The notes under the pieces are model-generated. The model made no database searches and was not told the DNA's origin. It saw nothing but the letters and a program-made list of their open reading frames with translations. A program made the translations under genes and the position numbers. Shown here piece after piece: positions 41,696 to 50,129 of a stretch of DNA of 60,643 bases (position 1 is its first letter; each line of letters starts with the position of its first letter). The DNA comes from a virus. Location: the IMG/VR virus record IMGVR_UViG_3300030104_001233, positions 1-60,643 of that record. One strand, 5' to 3'.

Positions 41696-42607
41696 ATGGC
41701 TATTTCAAGAGCGCAATTACTCAAAGAGCTTCTTCCGGGCCTGAACGCCCTGTTTGGTCTTGAGTATGCAAAATATGGTGAGGAAGCCGCAGAAATCTTT
41801 GAAACAGAGAGTTCTGACCGTTCCTTTGAAGAAGAAACTAAGTTATCAGGCTTCGGAGCTGCCCCAGTTAAAAACGAAGGCGCTGCGATTGCTTATGATA
41901 ATGCCCAAGAAGCGTATACTGCTAGGTATAACCACGAGACAATTTCTATGGGATTCTCAGTAACTGAAGAAGCTATTGAGGACAACCTGTATGATTCCTT
42001 GTCTGCTAGATATACTAAAGCACTAGCACGCGCAATGGCTTATACCAAGCAAGTTAAGGGAGCTGCAATATTAAACAATGCGTTTGATAATACGGTAACT
42101 TATGGCGATGGTGTAGAGCTTTGTTCTACTGCACACCCTTTGGTGTCTGGTGGTACTAACTCTAATGAGCCAGCAACTGGTGCTGATTTGAACGAAACTT
42201 CTTTAGAAGCTGCGGTCATTCAGATTGCTGGTTGGACTGACGAGCGTGGTCTGTTAATAGCAGCCAAGCCTCGCAAGTTGGTAGTTCCTTCGGACCTTCA
42301 GTTTGTAGCAACTCGTTTGTTAGATACTGAACTTCGCACAAACACGGCTGATAACGACCTCAACGCTATCAGGCATAACGGTTCAATCCCAGAGGGTTAC
42401 ACAGTTAACCATTATCTGACTGATACCAATGCTTGGTTCTTGATGACGGACGTTCCAAACGGCCTTAAGCATTTTGTGCGTACGCCCATGCAAACCTCAA
42501 TGGATGCTGATTTTGATACTGGTAACAGTAGATATAAGGCCCGTGAGCGTTATAGCTTTGGTGTATCTGATCCGTTAGGTATCTTCGGTTCCCCCGGAGC
42601 TAGCTAA
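41696..42607 (+). CDS. Major capsid protein, 303 residues
   Basis: The size, composition and motifs (MAISRAQLLKELLPGLNALFGLEY; SMGFSVTEEAIEDNLYD; GGWTDERG-type region; FVRTPMQTSMDADFDTGNSRYKARERYSFG) fit the HK97-fold major head subunits of marine podoviruses, and a strong terminator follows, as is usual after the most highly expressed late gene. The N-terminal helix could act as a small assembly domain. No cleavage site is evident. Confidence 0.82.
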   Translation: MAISRAQLLKELLPGLNALFGLEYAKYGEEAAEIFETESSDRSFEEETKLSGFGAAPVKNEGAAIAYDNAQEAYTARYNHETISMGFSVTEEAIEDNLYDSLSARYTKALARAMAYTKQVKGAAILNNAFDNTVTYGDGVELCSTAHPLVSGGTNSNEPATGADLNETSLEAAVIQIAGWTDERGLLIAAKPRKLVVPSDLQFVATRLLDTELRTNTADNDLNAIRHNGSIPEGYTVNHYLTDTNAWFLMTDVPNGLKHFVRTPMQTSMDADFDTGNSRYKARERYSFGVSDPLGIFGSPGAS

Positions 42608-42620
42608 AGCTAGTTGAGAG

Positions 42621-42644
42621 AGGGGCACTTGTTGCCCCTTTTTC
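42621..42644 (+). terminator. Rho-independent terminator after the major capsid gene
   Basis: A 7-bp stem AGGGGCA / TGCCCCT with a 5-base loop and a T-run (TTTTTC). Read-through or a new promoter just downstream (A/T-rich TATACTATAAA near 42.65 kb) would be needed for the following genes. Confidence 0.85.
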
Positions 42645-42720
42645 TTTGTTATACTATAAATCCATCCTGACTGCGCTCCATTGGGGAGGCGGCAGACTTT
42701 AGCCACGACAGGAGAAATAT

Positions 42721-43422
42721 ATGGCTACTCATCACAATACCCCCGTGTTGTACAGCGGCTATGCGTCCGGTTACAAAGACCTTCGTGAAATGCCAATGTC
42801 AATCAACCCCGACTACTATTGCCTAGAAGACGATTTCGTTTATGAACTCGACACAGGTTGGGTAGTTGTCAAAGACTCTGGTGCTACTGTAGCTATTGTA
42901 GCTGACACTATAGGTGGAGAGCTTGCGATTACTTCCGCAGGTACTACCGATAATGACGGCGGCTCTGTGCAGGGCAATGAAATTTTTGCTGTTGCAGCAA
43001 ATAAAAATATGTTTTTTCAAACCCGCGTTAAAAATAATGATGTAGATCAAACTGATATGTGTTTTGGTTTTACCGTTAATTTTGCTACTAACCCGGAAAA
43101 CATGTTGACCGCAACAGATCGTATCGTATTTCAAGTAAATGATGGAGATGCTTCTATTCTGTGTAAAACAGAAAAAGATGGCACTGAAACTTCCACTGAT
43201 TCTGGCGTAGATATGGTCGATAATACTTACATTAAACTAGGTATCTCATGTGAAGGTACGGGTAGAGTTGAATTTTTCATCAACGACAACCTTGTAGCCA
43301 CACACGGCACAAATATTCCTGATGATGAAAATTTAACCATAGCAGCCATGAGCTTATCTGGTAGTGCATCAGGTACTCGTGCGACTACTATTGATTATCT
43401 AATGGGCGCTAGAACTCGTTAA
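42721..43422 (+). CDS. Lectin/LamG-like virion surface protein, 233 residues
   Basis: A beta-sandwich-like pattern: FFQTRVKNNDVDQTDMCFGF, DRIVFQVNDGDASILCKTEKDG, YIKLGISCEGTGRVEFFIND, LTIAAMSLSGSA. This alternation resembles concanavalin/LamG jelly-roll folds and suggests a capsid-surface or adhesion protein. It follows the capsid gene and terminator and precedes the small basic genes. A strong AGGAGAAAT site is present. Confidence 0.65.
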   Translation: MATHHNTPVLYSGYASGYKDLREMPMSINPDYYCLEDDFVYELDTGWVVVKDSGATVAIVADTIGGELAITSAGTTDNDGGSVQGNEIFAVAANKNMFFQTRVKNNDVDQTDMCFGFTVNFATNPENMLTATDRIVFQVNDGDASILCKTEKDGTETSTDSGVDMVDNTYIKLGISCEGTGRVEFFINDNLVATHGTNIPDDENLTIAAMSLSGSASGTRATTIDYLMGARTR

Positions 43423-43434
43423 TAGGGGGTAATT

Positions 43435-43563
43435 ATGGCTACGGCTAAGAAAAAAGCACCCGCTAAAAAGAAAGCGGCCCCCAAAAAAGCTGCAAAAGGC
43501 GGTCTTGTACCCGGCACTGCTGAGTATAAAGCCGCTGTATTGCGGGGTGAAATTAAGGAGTAA
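43435..43563 (+). CDS. Histone-H1-like lysine/alanine-rich mini-protein, 42 residues
   Basis: It reads MATAKKKAPAKKKAAPKK followed by GGLVPGTAEYKAAVLRGEIKE. The AK/PK repeats recall the tail of histone H1 and bacterial nucleoid proteins. AGGGGG lies just upstream. It is probably a DNA-condensing or charge-neutralising virion component; this is inference from composition. Confidence 0.7.
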   Translation: MATAKKKAPAKKKAAPKKAAKGGLVPGTAEYKAAVLRGEIKE

Positions 43564-43566
43564 GTT

Positions 43567-44166
43567 ATGTCCAAAGGTGATATTTTCGCCATAACTCCCT
43601 CCACTAGTGCTACGTTGTTAAAAGCAGCGGCAGGTATTAGTGGTGCTGGAGCTGTTACGTTGCTTACTAATGATGTTAGTCCTTTTGGTACTGGTTATAA
43701 CCTTTTGTTTACCTCTGCGGGTGATGATAGGGGTATAACTTTTACCATCACAGGAATTAAAGTGGGTAGTCTTACTGGTGAAGCCGTTACTGAAGTAGTG
43801 ACGGGCGCTAACGCTAGTACTGCTTCTTCTACTAATTTCTATACGGTGGTAACTAGTGTAGTAGCTAGTGGTGCTTCTGCGGGTAACGTAAGTATTGGTA
43901 CTACAGGTTCGTTAGCGTTTGGTCGCACTAGGATTAAGAGTGTTTATTATGTAGGTGCAGGTTCTGCGGGGTCGTTAAAGTTTAACCTTAATAGCGCCAG
44001 CGGAACTCTTCTTCTACAAGTTGATACTCCTGCGTCCTCTTCTTCGTTTGCTGACAGTGTAACTATACCTGACGAGGGTATTCTTACTCAGCGCAGCAAT
44101 AGTAGTAGTGACTTTACAATACTGACTCTAAGCAACATTACTAATGTAACGGTGTTCTGTGGTTAA
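43567..44166 (+). CDS. Beta-rich virion protein, 199 residues
   Basis: Low-charge, Ser/Thr/Gly/Val-rich, with repeated short strands (GITFTITGIKVGS; SVYYVGAGSAGSLKFNLNS; SDFTILTLSNITNVTVFCG). It looks like a structural surface protein. Position between two basic mini-proteins and overlap with the next gene by 8 bp indicate a late structural unit. Specific role unknown. Confidence 0.6.
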   Translation: MSKGDIFAITPSTSATLLKAAAGISGAGAVTLLTNDVSPFGTGYNLLFTSAGDDRGITFTITGIKVGSLTGEAVTEVVTGANASTASSTNFYTVVTSVVASGASAGNVSIGTTGSLAFGRTRIKSVYYVGAGSAGSLKFNLNSASGTLLLQVDTPASSSSFADSVTIPDEGILTQRSNSSSDFTILTLSNITNVTVFCG

Positions 44167-44449
44167 GAAAAAGGGAACTATGAAAGGCCACACCATTAAA
44201 GGTGGTCATAAGCGTCCGACTAAATCTGGCGCAGGTATGACCAAGAAGGGTGTGGCTAAATACCGTAGGGACAATCCCGGCTCTAAACTCAAAACAGCCG
44301 TTACTGGTAAAGTGAAGAAAGGCAGCAAAGCCGCAAAGCGGCGTAAGTCATTCTGTGCGCGTTCTGCTGGTCAGATGAAAAAGTTTCCAAAAGCAGCTAA
44401 GAATCCTAATTCTAGGCTGCGCCAAGCAAGAAAAAGGTGGAAGTGTTAG
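44159..44449 (+). CDS. Small basic protein, 96 residues
   Basis: Lys/Arg make up about a third of the residues. Conserved-looking blocks are SGAGMTKKGVAKYRRDNPGSKLKTAV and then KKGSKAAKRRKSFCARS, which I recall from a family of uncharacterised marine phage proteins. The start is a GTG overlapping the preceding gene; the stop overlaps the next GTG (TAGTG). Probably binds packaged DNA; not demonstrated. Confidence 0.7.
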   Translation: MVKKKGTMKGHTIKGGHKRPTKSGAGMTKKGVAKYRRDNPGSKLKTAVTGKVKKGSKAAKRRKSFCARSAGQMKKFPKAAKNPNSRLRQARKRWKC

Positions 44450-44832
44450 TGCCTAGTAAATCTAAAAAACAACATAGGTTTATGAAAGCAGTAGCAAACA
44501 ATCCTGATTTTGCAAAAGAAGTGGGTGTCCCACAAAGTGTAGGACGTGAATACGAAAAAGCTGATAAAGGTAAAACCTTTTCGGGAGGTAAGAAAGTGTC
44601 TAGTAAACGTATGAAAGCGGTTGAAGAAGAAGTAGAAGAAATGGAACGTGTTAAAAAACGTCGTTCAAAAGACTCAAAAGAAAGAAAAGATAAAAAGCAA
44701 GAGATGAAGCGTATTAGAGACGAAGAAGGACAAACCTTACGTGATATGAGAATGAATAAAGGCGGTAAAGTACGTGGGTGTGGTATTGCTTCACGCGGAG
44801 TACGTCCTACTAAAATGGTTACAATGGGTTAG
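44449..44832 (+). CDS. Small basic coiled-coil protein, 127 residues
   Basis: It starts with a GTG overlapping the previous stop: (M)PSKSKKQHRFMKAVANNPDF, then GVPQSVGREYEKADKGKTF, a pattern common in small phage proteins. Then a long charged helix and a Gly/Lys-rich end (NKGGKVRGCGIASRGVRP). Three in-frame GTGs are possible; the last is preferred by homologue-like length and the TAGTG junction. Confidence 0.7.
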   Translation: MPSKSKKQHRFMKAVANNPDFAKEVGVPQSVGREYEKADKGKTFSGGKKVSSKRMKAVEEEVEEMERVKKRRSKDSKERKDKKQEMKRIRDEEGQTLRDMRMNKGGKVRGCGIASRGVRPTKMVTMG

Positions 44833-44837
44833 TCGTT

Positions 44838-45020
44838 ATGATGAAGTGTAGAGGTATGGGTAGAATAAAACCTGTAGCGTTAAAGAAAGGTGGTTCTACT
44901 AAAGATGCCTGTTATCACAAAGTAAAGTCTCGGTATAAAGTATTTCCATCTGCTTACGCATCTGGGGCTATTGCCAAGTGTCGTAAGAAAGGTGCAAAAA
45001 ACTGGGGAAATAAGTCTTAG
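44838..45020 (+). CDS. Small Lys/Cys-containing protein, 60 residues
   Basis: GSTKDACYHKVKSRYKVFPS then AYASGAIAKCRKKGAKNWGNKS form a compact recognisable motif that recurs in marine phage genomes without a known activity. It is strongly basic with two conserved Cys. It is followed by a TAGTG junction to the next gene. Confidence 0.75.
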   Translation: MMKCRGMGRIKPVALKKGGSTKDACYHKVKSRYKVFPSAYASGAIAKCRKKGAKNWGNKS

Positions 45021-45313
45021 TGGCTGTTCGTAAAACCAAAAAGGGAGCTGCGTTAAAACGTTGGTTCAAGGAAGATTGGAAAGATGTGCGAACGGGCAAG
45101 GCTTGTGGACGGCAGAAAGGTGAAAAGAGAGGAACGCCTTATTGTAGACCTAGCAAAAGAGTTTCTAGTAAAACACCTAAAACCTCTGGAGAAATGACCA
45201 CCGCAGAAAAAAGAAAAAGAGTCGCACAGAAAAAAAGGTTAGGACAACCAGCAGGTAAGCCAAGAAGAGTTCAAGCGGCTAGACGGAAGAAACCTGTTAA
45301 GAAAAAGAAATGA
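45020..45313 (+). CDS. Small basic protein, DUF5872-like (uncertain), 97 residues
   Basis: ALKRWFKEDWKDVRTGKACGRQKGEK and then TPYCRPSKRVSS match the layout of a small phage family with conserved W/C/G residues (I recall it as DUF5872, but I cannot verify). The C-terminal half is almost entirely Lys/Arg/Ala. GTG start overlaps the previous stop. Adjacent basic proteins suggest a common DNA-associated role. Confidence 0.7.
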   Translation: MAVRKTKKGAALKRWFKEDWKDVRTGKACGRQKGEKRGTPYCRPSKRVSSKTPKTSGEMTTAEKRKRVAQKKRLGQPAGKPRRVQAARRKKPVKKKK

Positions 45314-45900
45314 TTAATAAGATCGAACGTAACGCCATAATTAAAGAGATAAAAGATTGGTCAAAATATACTTTAGAGGTTAGCAATCCAGAATATAACA
45401 ATTTACCCGTTTGTCCTTATGCGAAGGCGGCGTGGAAGCAAAAAAAGGTAGATATAGTTTTTAAAACTAAAGAAAAAGATTACGAACAGTTATACATGGC
45501 ACTACATAATTGGGATGATACAAAAGAGTTATTAATAATATCAGACATAGCGTATATAAAAGATGAAGATGAGTTTCATCAATTTGTAGATAGCATTAAT
45601 AAAGCTATTGCAGACAATGTTTTTAGAGATAGAGATATGTGGGTGATGGGGTTTCACCCAGAAGATGAAGAAAATGAATTGATAGAAGATGGAGAATACG
45701 AACCCCAATCGGAAATAGATTATGCCATATTTTTCGTGCAGAGGCTTTCTAAACTGGAAGAAGCTGCCGAAAAGTTAAGACCTCTTGGATATTACGATAA
45801 GTACTTTCAAGAGTATGATGTAAAAGAAATGTATAAATTACGCACTAAATTTTACAGGAGACTACAAAATGCGTGGAGCAAAAAAGAAAGGCCCAGCTAG
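45310..45900 (+). CDS. Uncharacterised acidic protein, 196 residues
   Basis: Acidic, in contrast to its neighbours. Strand-rich N-terminal part (NLPVCPYAKAAWKQKKVDIVFK; ELLIISDIAYIKDEDEFHQFVDSIN; WVMGFHPEDEENE) and a helical C-terminus ending in basic residues. The pattern recalls peptidase-like or DUF1415-like proteins with a CPYAK motif, but the link is weak. It overlaps the next mini-protein by 32 bp. Confidence 0.65.
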   Translation: MINKIERNAIIKEIKDWSKYTLEVSNPEYNNLPVCPYAKAAWKQKKVDIVFKTKEKDYEQLYMALHNWDDTKELLIISDIAYIKDEDEFHQFVDSINKAIADNVFRDRDMWVMGFHPEDEENELIEDGEYEPQSEIDYAIFFVQRLSKLEEAAEKLRPLGYYDKYFQEYDVKEMYKLRTKFYRRLQNAWSKKERPS

Positions 45901-46024
45901 AGGTATGCGTGGCGGTGGTATGGCAGGTAAAAAAGTCATGGGCATGAAGGGCGGTGGCAAAGCGGGCGCTAAGAAGAAAGGCCCAGTTAAAAGAAAGACC
46001 AAGAAAACTAAAAAGAAGAAGTAA
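45869..46024 (+). CDS. Gly/Lys-rich mini-protein, 51 residues
   Basis: Repeats of GGG, AGKK and GPA/GPV among Lys, ending KRKTKKTKKKK. An AGGAG site lies just before the ATG. It is the last of the small basic proteins between the capsid and connector genes. No fold expected; likely an unstructured nucleic-acid-binding tail protein. Confidence 0.7.
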   Translation: MRGAKKKGPARGMRGGGMAGKKVMGMKGGGKAGAKKKGPVKRKTKKTKKKK

Positions 46025-46027
46025 ATT

Positions 46028-46732
46028 ATGGCTACTTCCGGCACTACTGCGTTTAACATGGATTTCACTGAAATCGCTGAAGAAGCGTGGGAACGGGCTG
46101 GGCGCGAAATGCGTTCTGGTTACGACCTACGCACTGCAAGGCGGTCTATGAATTTGCTTACTATTGAGTGGCAAAACCGTGGTATCAATATGTGGACCAT
46201 AGATTCTGGAACTATAAACTTAGTAAAAGGTACAGCTACGTATGATTTACCCGCTGATACTATTGATTTATTAGAGCAAGTTATTAGAACGGGTTCTGGA
46301 AACGTCAGTACGCAATCTGATCTTACTCTATCTCGTATTAGTGTAGCTACGTACGCAACTGTCCCCAATAAACTAAGTCAGGGTCGTCCCATACAAATCT
46401 ACATAGATAGAGCACGGGACAACCCTACAGCTACGTTATGGCCTGTACCCGATCAAGGCACTGCTGATTCTCCTACGTACGTATTAAAATATTACAGAAT
46501 GCGCCGTATTCAAGATGCAGGGGCAGGAGTACAAACTCCAGATGTTAGCTTTAGGTTTTTACCTTGCCTAGTAGCGGGACTGGCCTATTACGTAGCAATG
46601 AAAGATCCAGAGTTAGTTGCACGACTACCAATGTTAAAAGTTGAGTATGAAGAAGCATTTGAATTAGCCGCAGGAGAAGATAGAGAAAAAGCTACCATTA
46701 GTTTAATACCGCGTTTATTTGGGACAAATTAA
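46028..46732 (+). CDS. Head-tail connector / tail accessory protein (P22 gp4-like), 234 residues
   Basis: The N-terminal helical part (MDFTEIAEEAWERAG...ARRSMNLLTIEWQNRGINMWT) and later WPVPDQGT and the LPCLVAGLAYYVAMKDPE helix are characteristic of P22 gp4-like tail accessory and T7 gp11-like tubular proteins. It would attach to the portal and start the tail. Confidence 0.75.
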   Translation: MATSGTTAFNMDFTEIAEEAWERAGREMRSGYDLRTARRSMNLLTIEWQNRGINMWTIDSGTINLVKGTATYDLPADTIDLLEQVIRTGSGNVSTQSDLTLSRISVATYATVPNKLSQGRPIQIYIDRARDNPTATLWPVPDQGTADSPTYVLKYYRMRRIQDAGAGVQTPDVSFRFLPCLVAGLAYYVAMKDPELVARLPMLKVEYEEAFELAAGEDREKATISLIPRLFGTN

Positions 46733-46735
46733 ACA

Positions 46736-47191
46736 ATGGGACAAAGGTATGCAGCGGGACACAACGCATTAGCTATTTGTGATGTGTGTGGTTTCCAGTA
46801 TAGATTGGGGCAATTAAGAAGTTTAGTTGTTAGAGGTATAACAACGCAAGTAAAAGCTTGCCCTGAGTGTTGGAATCCAGACCAACCGCAAAACAAACTA
46901 GGAGAGTTTCCGGTAGACGACCCGCAAGCTCTAAGAAACCCTAGACCTGACTTTGCAGAACTAGCTGCAAGCAGGGCGCATATAGAGCCAATCGACCCCT
47001 CTATAGTAGTTGGGTTTGGTAAAGTAGGGGAAGTTGTAATAGGACCAGTAGAAGGAAATGTTACAGTAGCTACCGCCAATGTAAGTGCAACAGGAAGTGT
47101 AGGTTCTGTAAACGTTTCTACAGTTGCACCGAGGTTTGACAGCACTTCGATTACACTTGATTCAACTATAGATACATTTGACGAAGGATAG
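46736..47191 (+). CDS. Virion protein with zinc-ribbon-like N-terminus, 151 residues
   Basis: CDVCGFQYRLGQLRSL and then CPECWNPDQPQNKLGEFP near residue 44 give two Cys pairs. The second half is a Val/Ser/Thr-rich repeat region. I recall this Cys pattern in connector-region proteins of marine podoviruses. It may brace the connector or fibre; unknown. Confidence 0.65.
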   Translation: MGQRYAAGHNALAICDVCGFQYRLGQLRSLVVRGITTQVKACPECWNPDQPQNKLGEFPVDDPQALRNPRPDFAELAASRAHIEPIDPSIVVGFGKVGEVVIGPVEGNVTVATANVSATGSVGSVNVSTVAPRFDSTSITLDSTIDTFDEG

Positions 47192-47194
47192 AAC

Positions 47195-47845
47195 ATGGCA
47201 AAGCAAACGATAGGTATAGGCTCTTCTGCTAATGATGGAACAGGTGATACTCTTCGTGTGGGTGCGGATAAAGTCAATGATAATTTTAATGAGGTGTACG
47301 CGGCTCTTGGAAATGGTACAACTCTTACAGACATCATAGATTCTGGTGGTCTTTTAGACGTAAGTTCTGGAGCAAACAAAATTGTTTTTTATTATGCGAA
47401 TCTGAGTGATTTACCTAGCGCATCCACTTACCACGGGGCTGTGGCTCACGTTCATGCGACTGGAGGACTTTACTTCGCACATGGCGGCGCATGGATTAGG
47501 CTAAATGATGAGACAACTGGCCCTGTAACTAAATATACAGCAGGTGTGGTAGGGTCTACGGCATATACGTTTACTGGTCCCGGTGCTACATCTGGCAATA
47601 ATCCAAATTTTACTTTTTATAAAGGGCATACTTATCTTATAGATAATACGGCTAATGTATCAAGTCATCCTTTACAAATTAGGACTTCTGCGGGTGGTTC
47701 CGCATTTACAACAGGAGTTACGGAAAATTATAACTCTACTACAGGTTTGACACAGTTTATCGTGCCTCACGAACCAAGTGACACGTCTTTGGTATATCAA
47801 TGCACTAATCATGGTTCTATGGTTGGTAACATAACAATAGTATAG
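47195..47845 (+). CDS. Virion protein with cupredoxin-like C-terminal domain, 216 residues
   Basis: The N-terminus (TIGIGSSANDGTGDTLRVG, then NDNFNEVYAALG) matches trimerising starts of tail-fibre or baseplate proteins. The C-terminal ~95 residues look like a plastocyanin-type cupredoxin with candidate type 1 copper ligands His158 (SSHPLQI), Cys203, His206 and Met209 in YQCTNHGSM, spaced C-x2-H-x2-M. Similar spacing is known in some archaeal blue copper proteins. It sits among tail and fibre genes. Copper binding is inferred, not shown. Confidence 0.72.
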   Translation: MAKQTIGIGSSANDGTGDTLRVGADKVNDNFNEVYAALGNGTTLTDIIDSGGLLDVSSGANKIVFYYANLSDLPSASTYHGAVAHVHATGGLYFAHGGAWIRLNDETTGPVTKYTAGVVGSTAYTFTGPGATSGNNPNFTFYKGHTYLIDNTANVSSHPLQIRTSAGGSAFTTGVTENYNSTTGLTQFIVPHEPSDTSLVYQCTNHGSMVGNITIV

Positions 47846-47856
47846 AGGTATTCAGT

Positions 47857-48030
47857 ATGAAACGAGAAAGCAAAAAAGCACCTAAGATTATAGAGTTTCC
47901 AAATGAACCTACAGTTTACAGTCCCGGCACACAAGTTAATCAGCCTATAGATATGAAGACAAGTGGAGTAGAAACTCGTGGTAATGGTGCGGCTACTAAG
48001 GGTACTAAAGCAAGAGGTCCGATGGCGTAG
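47857..48030 (+). CDS. Small protein, 57 residues
   Basis: It starts MKRESKKAPKIIEFPNEPTV and ends GAATKGTKARGPMA. The C-terminal 'GNGAATKGTKARG' motif recurs in small marine phage proteins. No fold or role known. The stop overlaps the next GTG start (TAGTG). Confidence 0.7.
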   Translation: MKRESKKAPKIIEFPNEPTVYSPGTQVNQPIDMKTSGVETRGNGAATKGTKARGPMA

Positions 48031-48656
48031 TGAACTACACAGAGCTTAAAACAAACGTTAATGACATTTGTGAGCAAACGTTCACAGATGATCAGCTTGC
48101 TATGTTTACCAAACAGGCAGAGCAAAAAATATACACTACGGTGTCTTTACCTGCGTTGCGGAAGAATCAAACAGGTTCCTTAACTAGTGGTAATAAGTAT
48201 TTAACAGTTCCTTCTGGCTTTTTGTATGCTTATTCTTTAGCCCTAATAAGTGGTAGTGATTACATTTATTTGTTGGATAAAGATGTAAACTTTATGCGAG
48301 AAGCCTACCCTAATCCTGCTACGACAGGAGTGCCTGTGCATTATGCCATTTTTGACGAAACTAGCTTTATAGTAGGGCCAACTCCTAATGCTAATTTTGA
48401 AGCAGAAATACACTTTGCTTATTATCCAGAGTCTATAGTTACTGCTGGTACTACATGGTTAGGTACGGAGTTTGATTCTGCTCTTTTGAATGGAGCCTTG
48501 ATGGAAGCTATTAGGTTCCAAAAAGGAGAGCCTGATATGATAGCTACTTATGAAAAGATGTATGTACAATCTATAGCATTACTTAAAAATTTGGGTGATG
48601 GCAAGTTACGTGAGGATACATACCGAGGTGGTCAAGTTAAAGTGGAGACGGCTTGA
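48030..48656 (+). CDS. Head-to-tail adaptor-like virion protein, 208 residues
   Basis: An N-terminal helical segment (MNYTELKTNVNDICEQTFTDDQL), then beta-rich blocks (KYLTVPSGFLYAYSLALIS, VPVHYAIFDETSFIVGPTPN), and a C-terminal helix (ALLNGALMEAIRFQKGEPDMI) match adaptor-type proteins of podoviruses and their relatives. Start GTG by TAGTG coupling. The role in joining portal and tail is inferred. Confidence 0.68.
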   Translation: MNYTELKTNVNDICEQTFTDDQLAMFTKQAEQKIYTTVSLPALRKNQTGSLTSGNKYLTVPSGFLYAYSLALISGSDYIYLLDKDVNFMREAYPNPATTGVPVHYAIFDETSFIVGPTPNANFEAEIHFAYYPESIVTAGTTWLGTEFDSALLNGALMEAIRFQKGEPDMIATYEKMYVQSIALLKNLGDGKLREDTYRGGQVKVETA

Positions 48657-48943
48657 TGATAAGCTCTGAAAGCGTTGTAGAATTAGGTAACGTAAAGGTT
48701 ACTACTATATCTAAGCGAGGGTTTACTCCCGAAGAGTTAGCTGAACAGGCGTTGGATAAAATAATTTATGTGGGTGGCAATAGTCATCCTTTGATTGTGG
48801 AACAGGCAGAAACGTTTAAAAATCAAATCCGTGGGGTACTGGTTGAGTATATGAAACAAGCTATTCGTTCAGACCGCACAACTTTGGCAAACCAATTCCG
48901 CGATGCTGGGCATTCGGAACTTGTAAAATTATTGGAGATATAA
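48653..48943 (+). CDS. Small helical phage protein, 96 residues
   Basis: One strand (VVELGNVKVTTISKRGFTPEELA) is followed by helices (HPLIVEQAETFKNQIRGVLVEYMKQAI; RTTLANQFRDAGHSELVKLL). Similar small proteins follow adaptor genes in marine phages. It overlaps the previous stop by 4 bp. Function unknown. Confidence 0.65.
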   Translation: MMISSESVVELGNVKVTTISKRGFTPEELAEQALDKIIYVGGNSHPLIVEQAETFKNQIRGVLVEYMKQAIRSDRTTLANQFRDAGHSELVKLLEI

Positions 48944-48944
48944 C

Positions 48945-49400
48945 ATGGCAATAACGATAGCAACAGCAATGCCCACGACTTTTAAAGTTGAATTGCTTAA
49001 AGGGCTACATGATTTACAAAACGGTGCGGATACCTTAAAGATTGCACTGCTTAAATCAGTATCATCAGGTTCAGGAACCTATGGCGCTGCAAGCACTAAC
49101 TACTCTGACATCACAGGTAATTCTGATGAGACAAGTGGTTCAGGTTACAGCGCAGGGGGTAACACCCTTACTAACGTAACCCCCGTTGCTTCTAGCACTA
49201 CGGCTGTTTGTGATTTCAATGATACTACTTGGTCAAGTGCTTCTTTCACAACGTGTGGAGCAATGATCTATAACACTAGCAACAGTAATTCAGCCTGTGC
49301 AGTATTAAGTTTTAGTGGAGATCAAACAGTAAGTTCAGGAGATTTCCAAATCCAATTCCCTGCTGCTGGTGCTTCTACTGCGATTATACGTATCGCCTAG
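48945..49400 (+). CDS. Beta-rich virion protein, 151 residues
   Basis: Starts AITIATAMPTTFKVELLKGLHDLQ, then Ser/Thr/Gly-rich strands. Proteins of this layout are common in marine phage structural modules between adaptor and fibre genes. No catalytic motif. Probably a tail or fibre-associated virion protein. Confidence 0.6.
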   Translation: MAITIATAMPTTFKVELLKGLHDLQNGADTLKIALLKSVSSGSGTYGAASTNYSDITGNSDETSGSGYSAGGNTLTNVTPVASSTTAVCDFNDTTWSSASFTTCGAMIYNTSNSNSACAVLSFSGDQTVSSGDFQIQFPAAGASTAIIRIA

Positions 49401-49409
49401 AGGTTTTGA

Positions 49410-50120
49410 ATGGCTGATAAAATTGTAGGTCTTGGAGCTACATGGGGCGCAGGTACGTGGGGCCAAGGCTCGTGGGGGAATAATGTCAATATTTCCGTAT
49501 CAGCTACAGGAGCAATAGGCACTGTAGGATTCTCCATAGGAGGGTCTGTAATCCCTACTGGAGTACAGGGAACTAGCGCAGTAGGTGGTGTTGGTATAAA
49601 CCGTACGGGACTTATAATCCCAACAGGCACAGCAGGAACAGGTAGTGTAGGAACTGTAACTACTGCATATACCAGTGTGCAAACACCGACAGGCGTAAGT
49701 GGTACGGGTGCAGTAGGAACTACTTCAATAAGCGTAGTAGATTCTGTAACTCCTACAGGCGTAAGTGGTACGGGTGCTATAGGCGCTGTTGGACTTGTGG
49801 TAGGAGATTTACTTGAGCCTATTGGAGTTCAAGGCGCGGGTGCTGTCGGTACGGCTACTCCAGCTTACGATAGGATTGTAGCTGTTACAGGGGTAGTTGG
49901 TACAAGTGCTGTCGGAGCACCTACTGATTTAGTGTTACCTGCGATAACTGGAGTGGTGGGGACAGGTGGAGTTGAGCCTGTTACTATTGCATTTGGTGGT
50001 TCTATAGTAGCTACAGGTGTAAGTGGTACAGGCGCGGTAGGAACAATAAGTAGAGGTGGTTGGACTACGATAGATGATTCTCAAACACCTACTTGGGTAG
50101 ATATAAACAAAGCAGCATAG
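49410..50120 (+). CDS. Repetitive Gly/Thr/Val fibre-like protein, 236 residues
   Basis: At least six repeats of about 22-27 residues with core PTGVSGTGAVG (variants TGVQGTSAVG, TGVVGTSAVG) separated by beta-forming stretches. Such low-charge repeats form fibrous trimeric beta-structures. N-terminus has Trp-Gly pairs (GAGTWGQGSWGN). It lies between a virion protein and the main fibre gene. Likely a tail-fibre or spike component. Confidence 0.7.
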   Translation: MADKIVGLGATWGAGTWGQGSWGNNVNISVSATGAIGTVGFSIGGSVIPTGVQGTSAVGGVGINRTGLIIPTGTAGTGSVGTVTTAYTSVQTPTGVSGTGAVGTTSISVVDSVTPTGVSGTGAIGAVGLVVGDLLEPIGVQGAGAVGTATPAYDRIVAVTGVVGTSAVGAPTDLVLPAITGVVGTGGVEPVTIAFGGSIVATGVSGTGAVGTISRGGWTTIDDSQTPTWVDINKAA

Positions 50121-50129
50121 GAATATATT

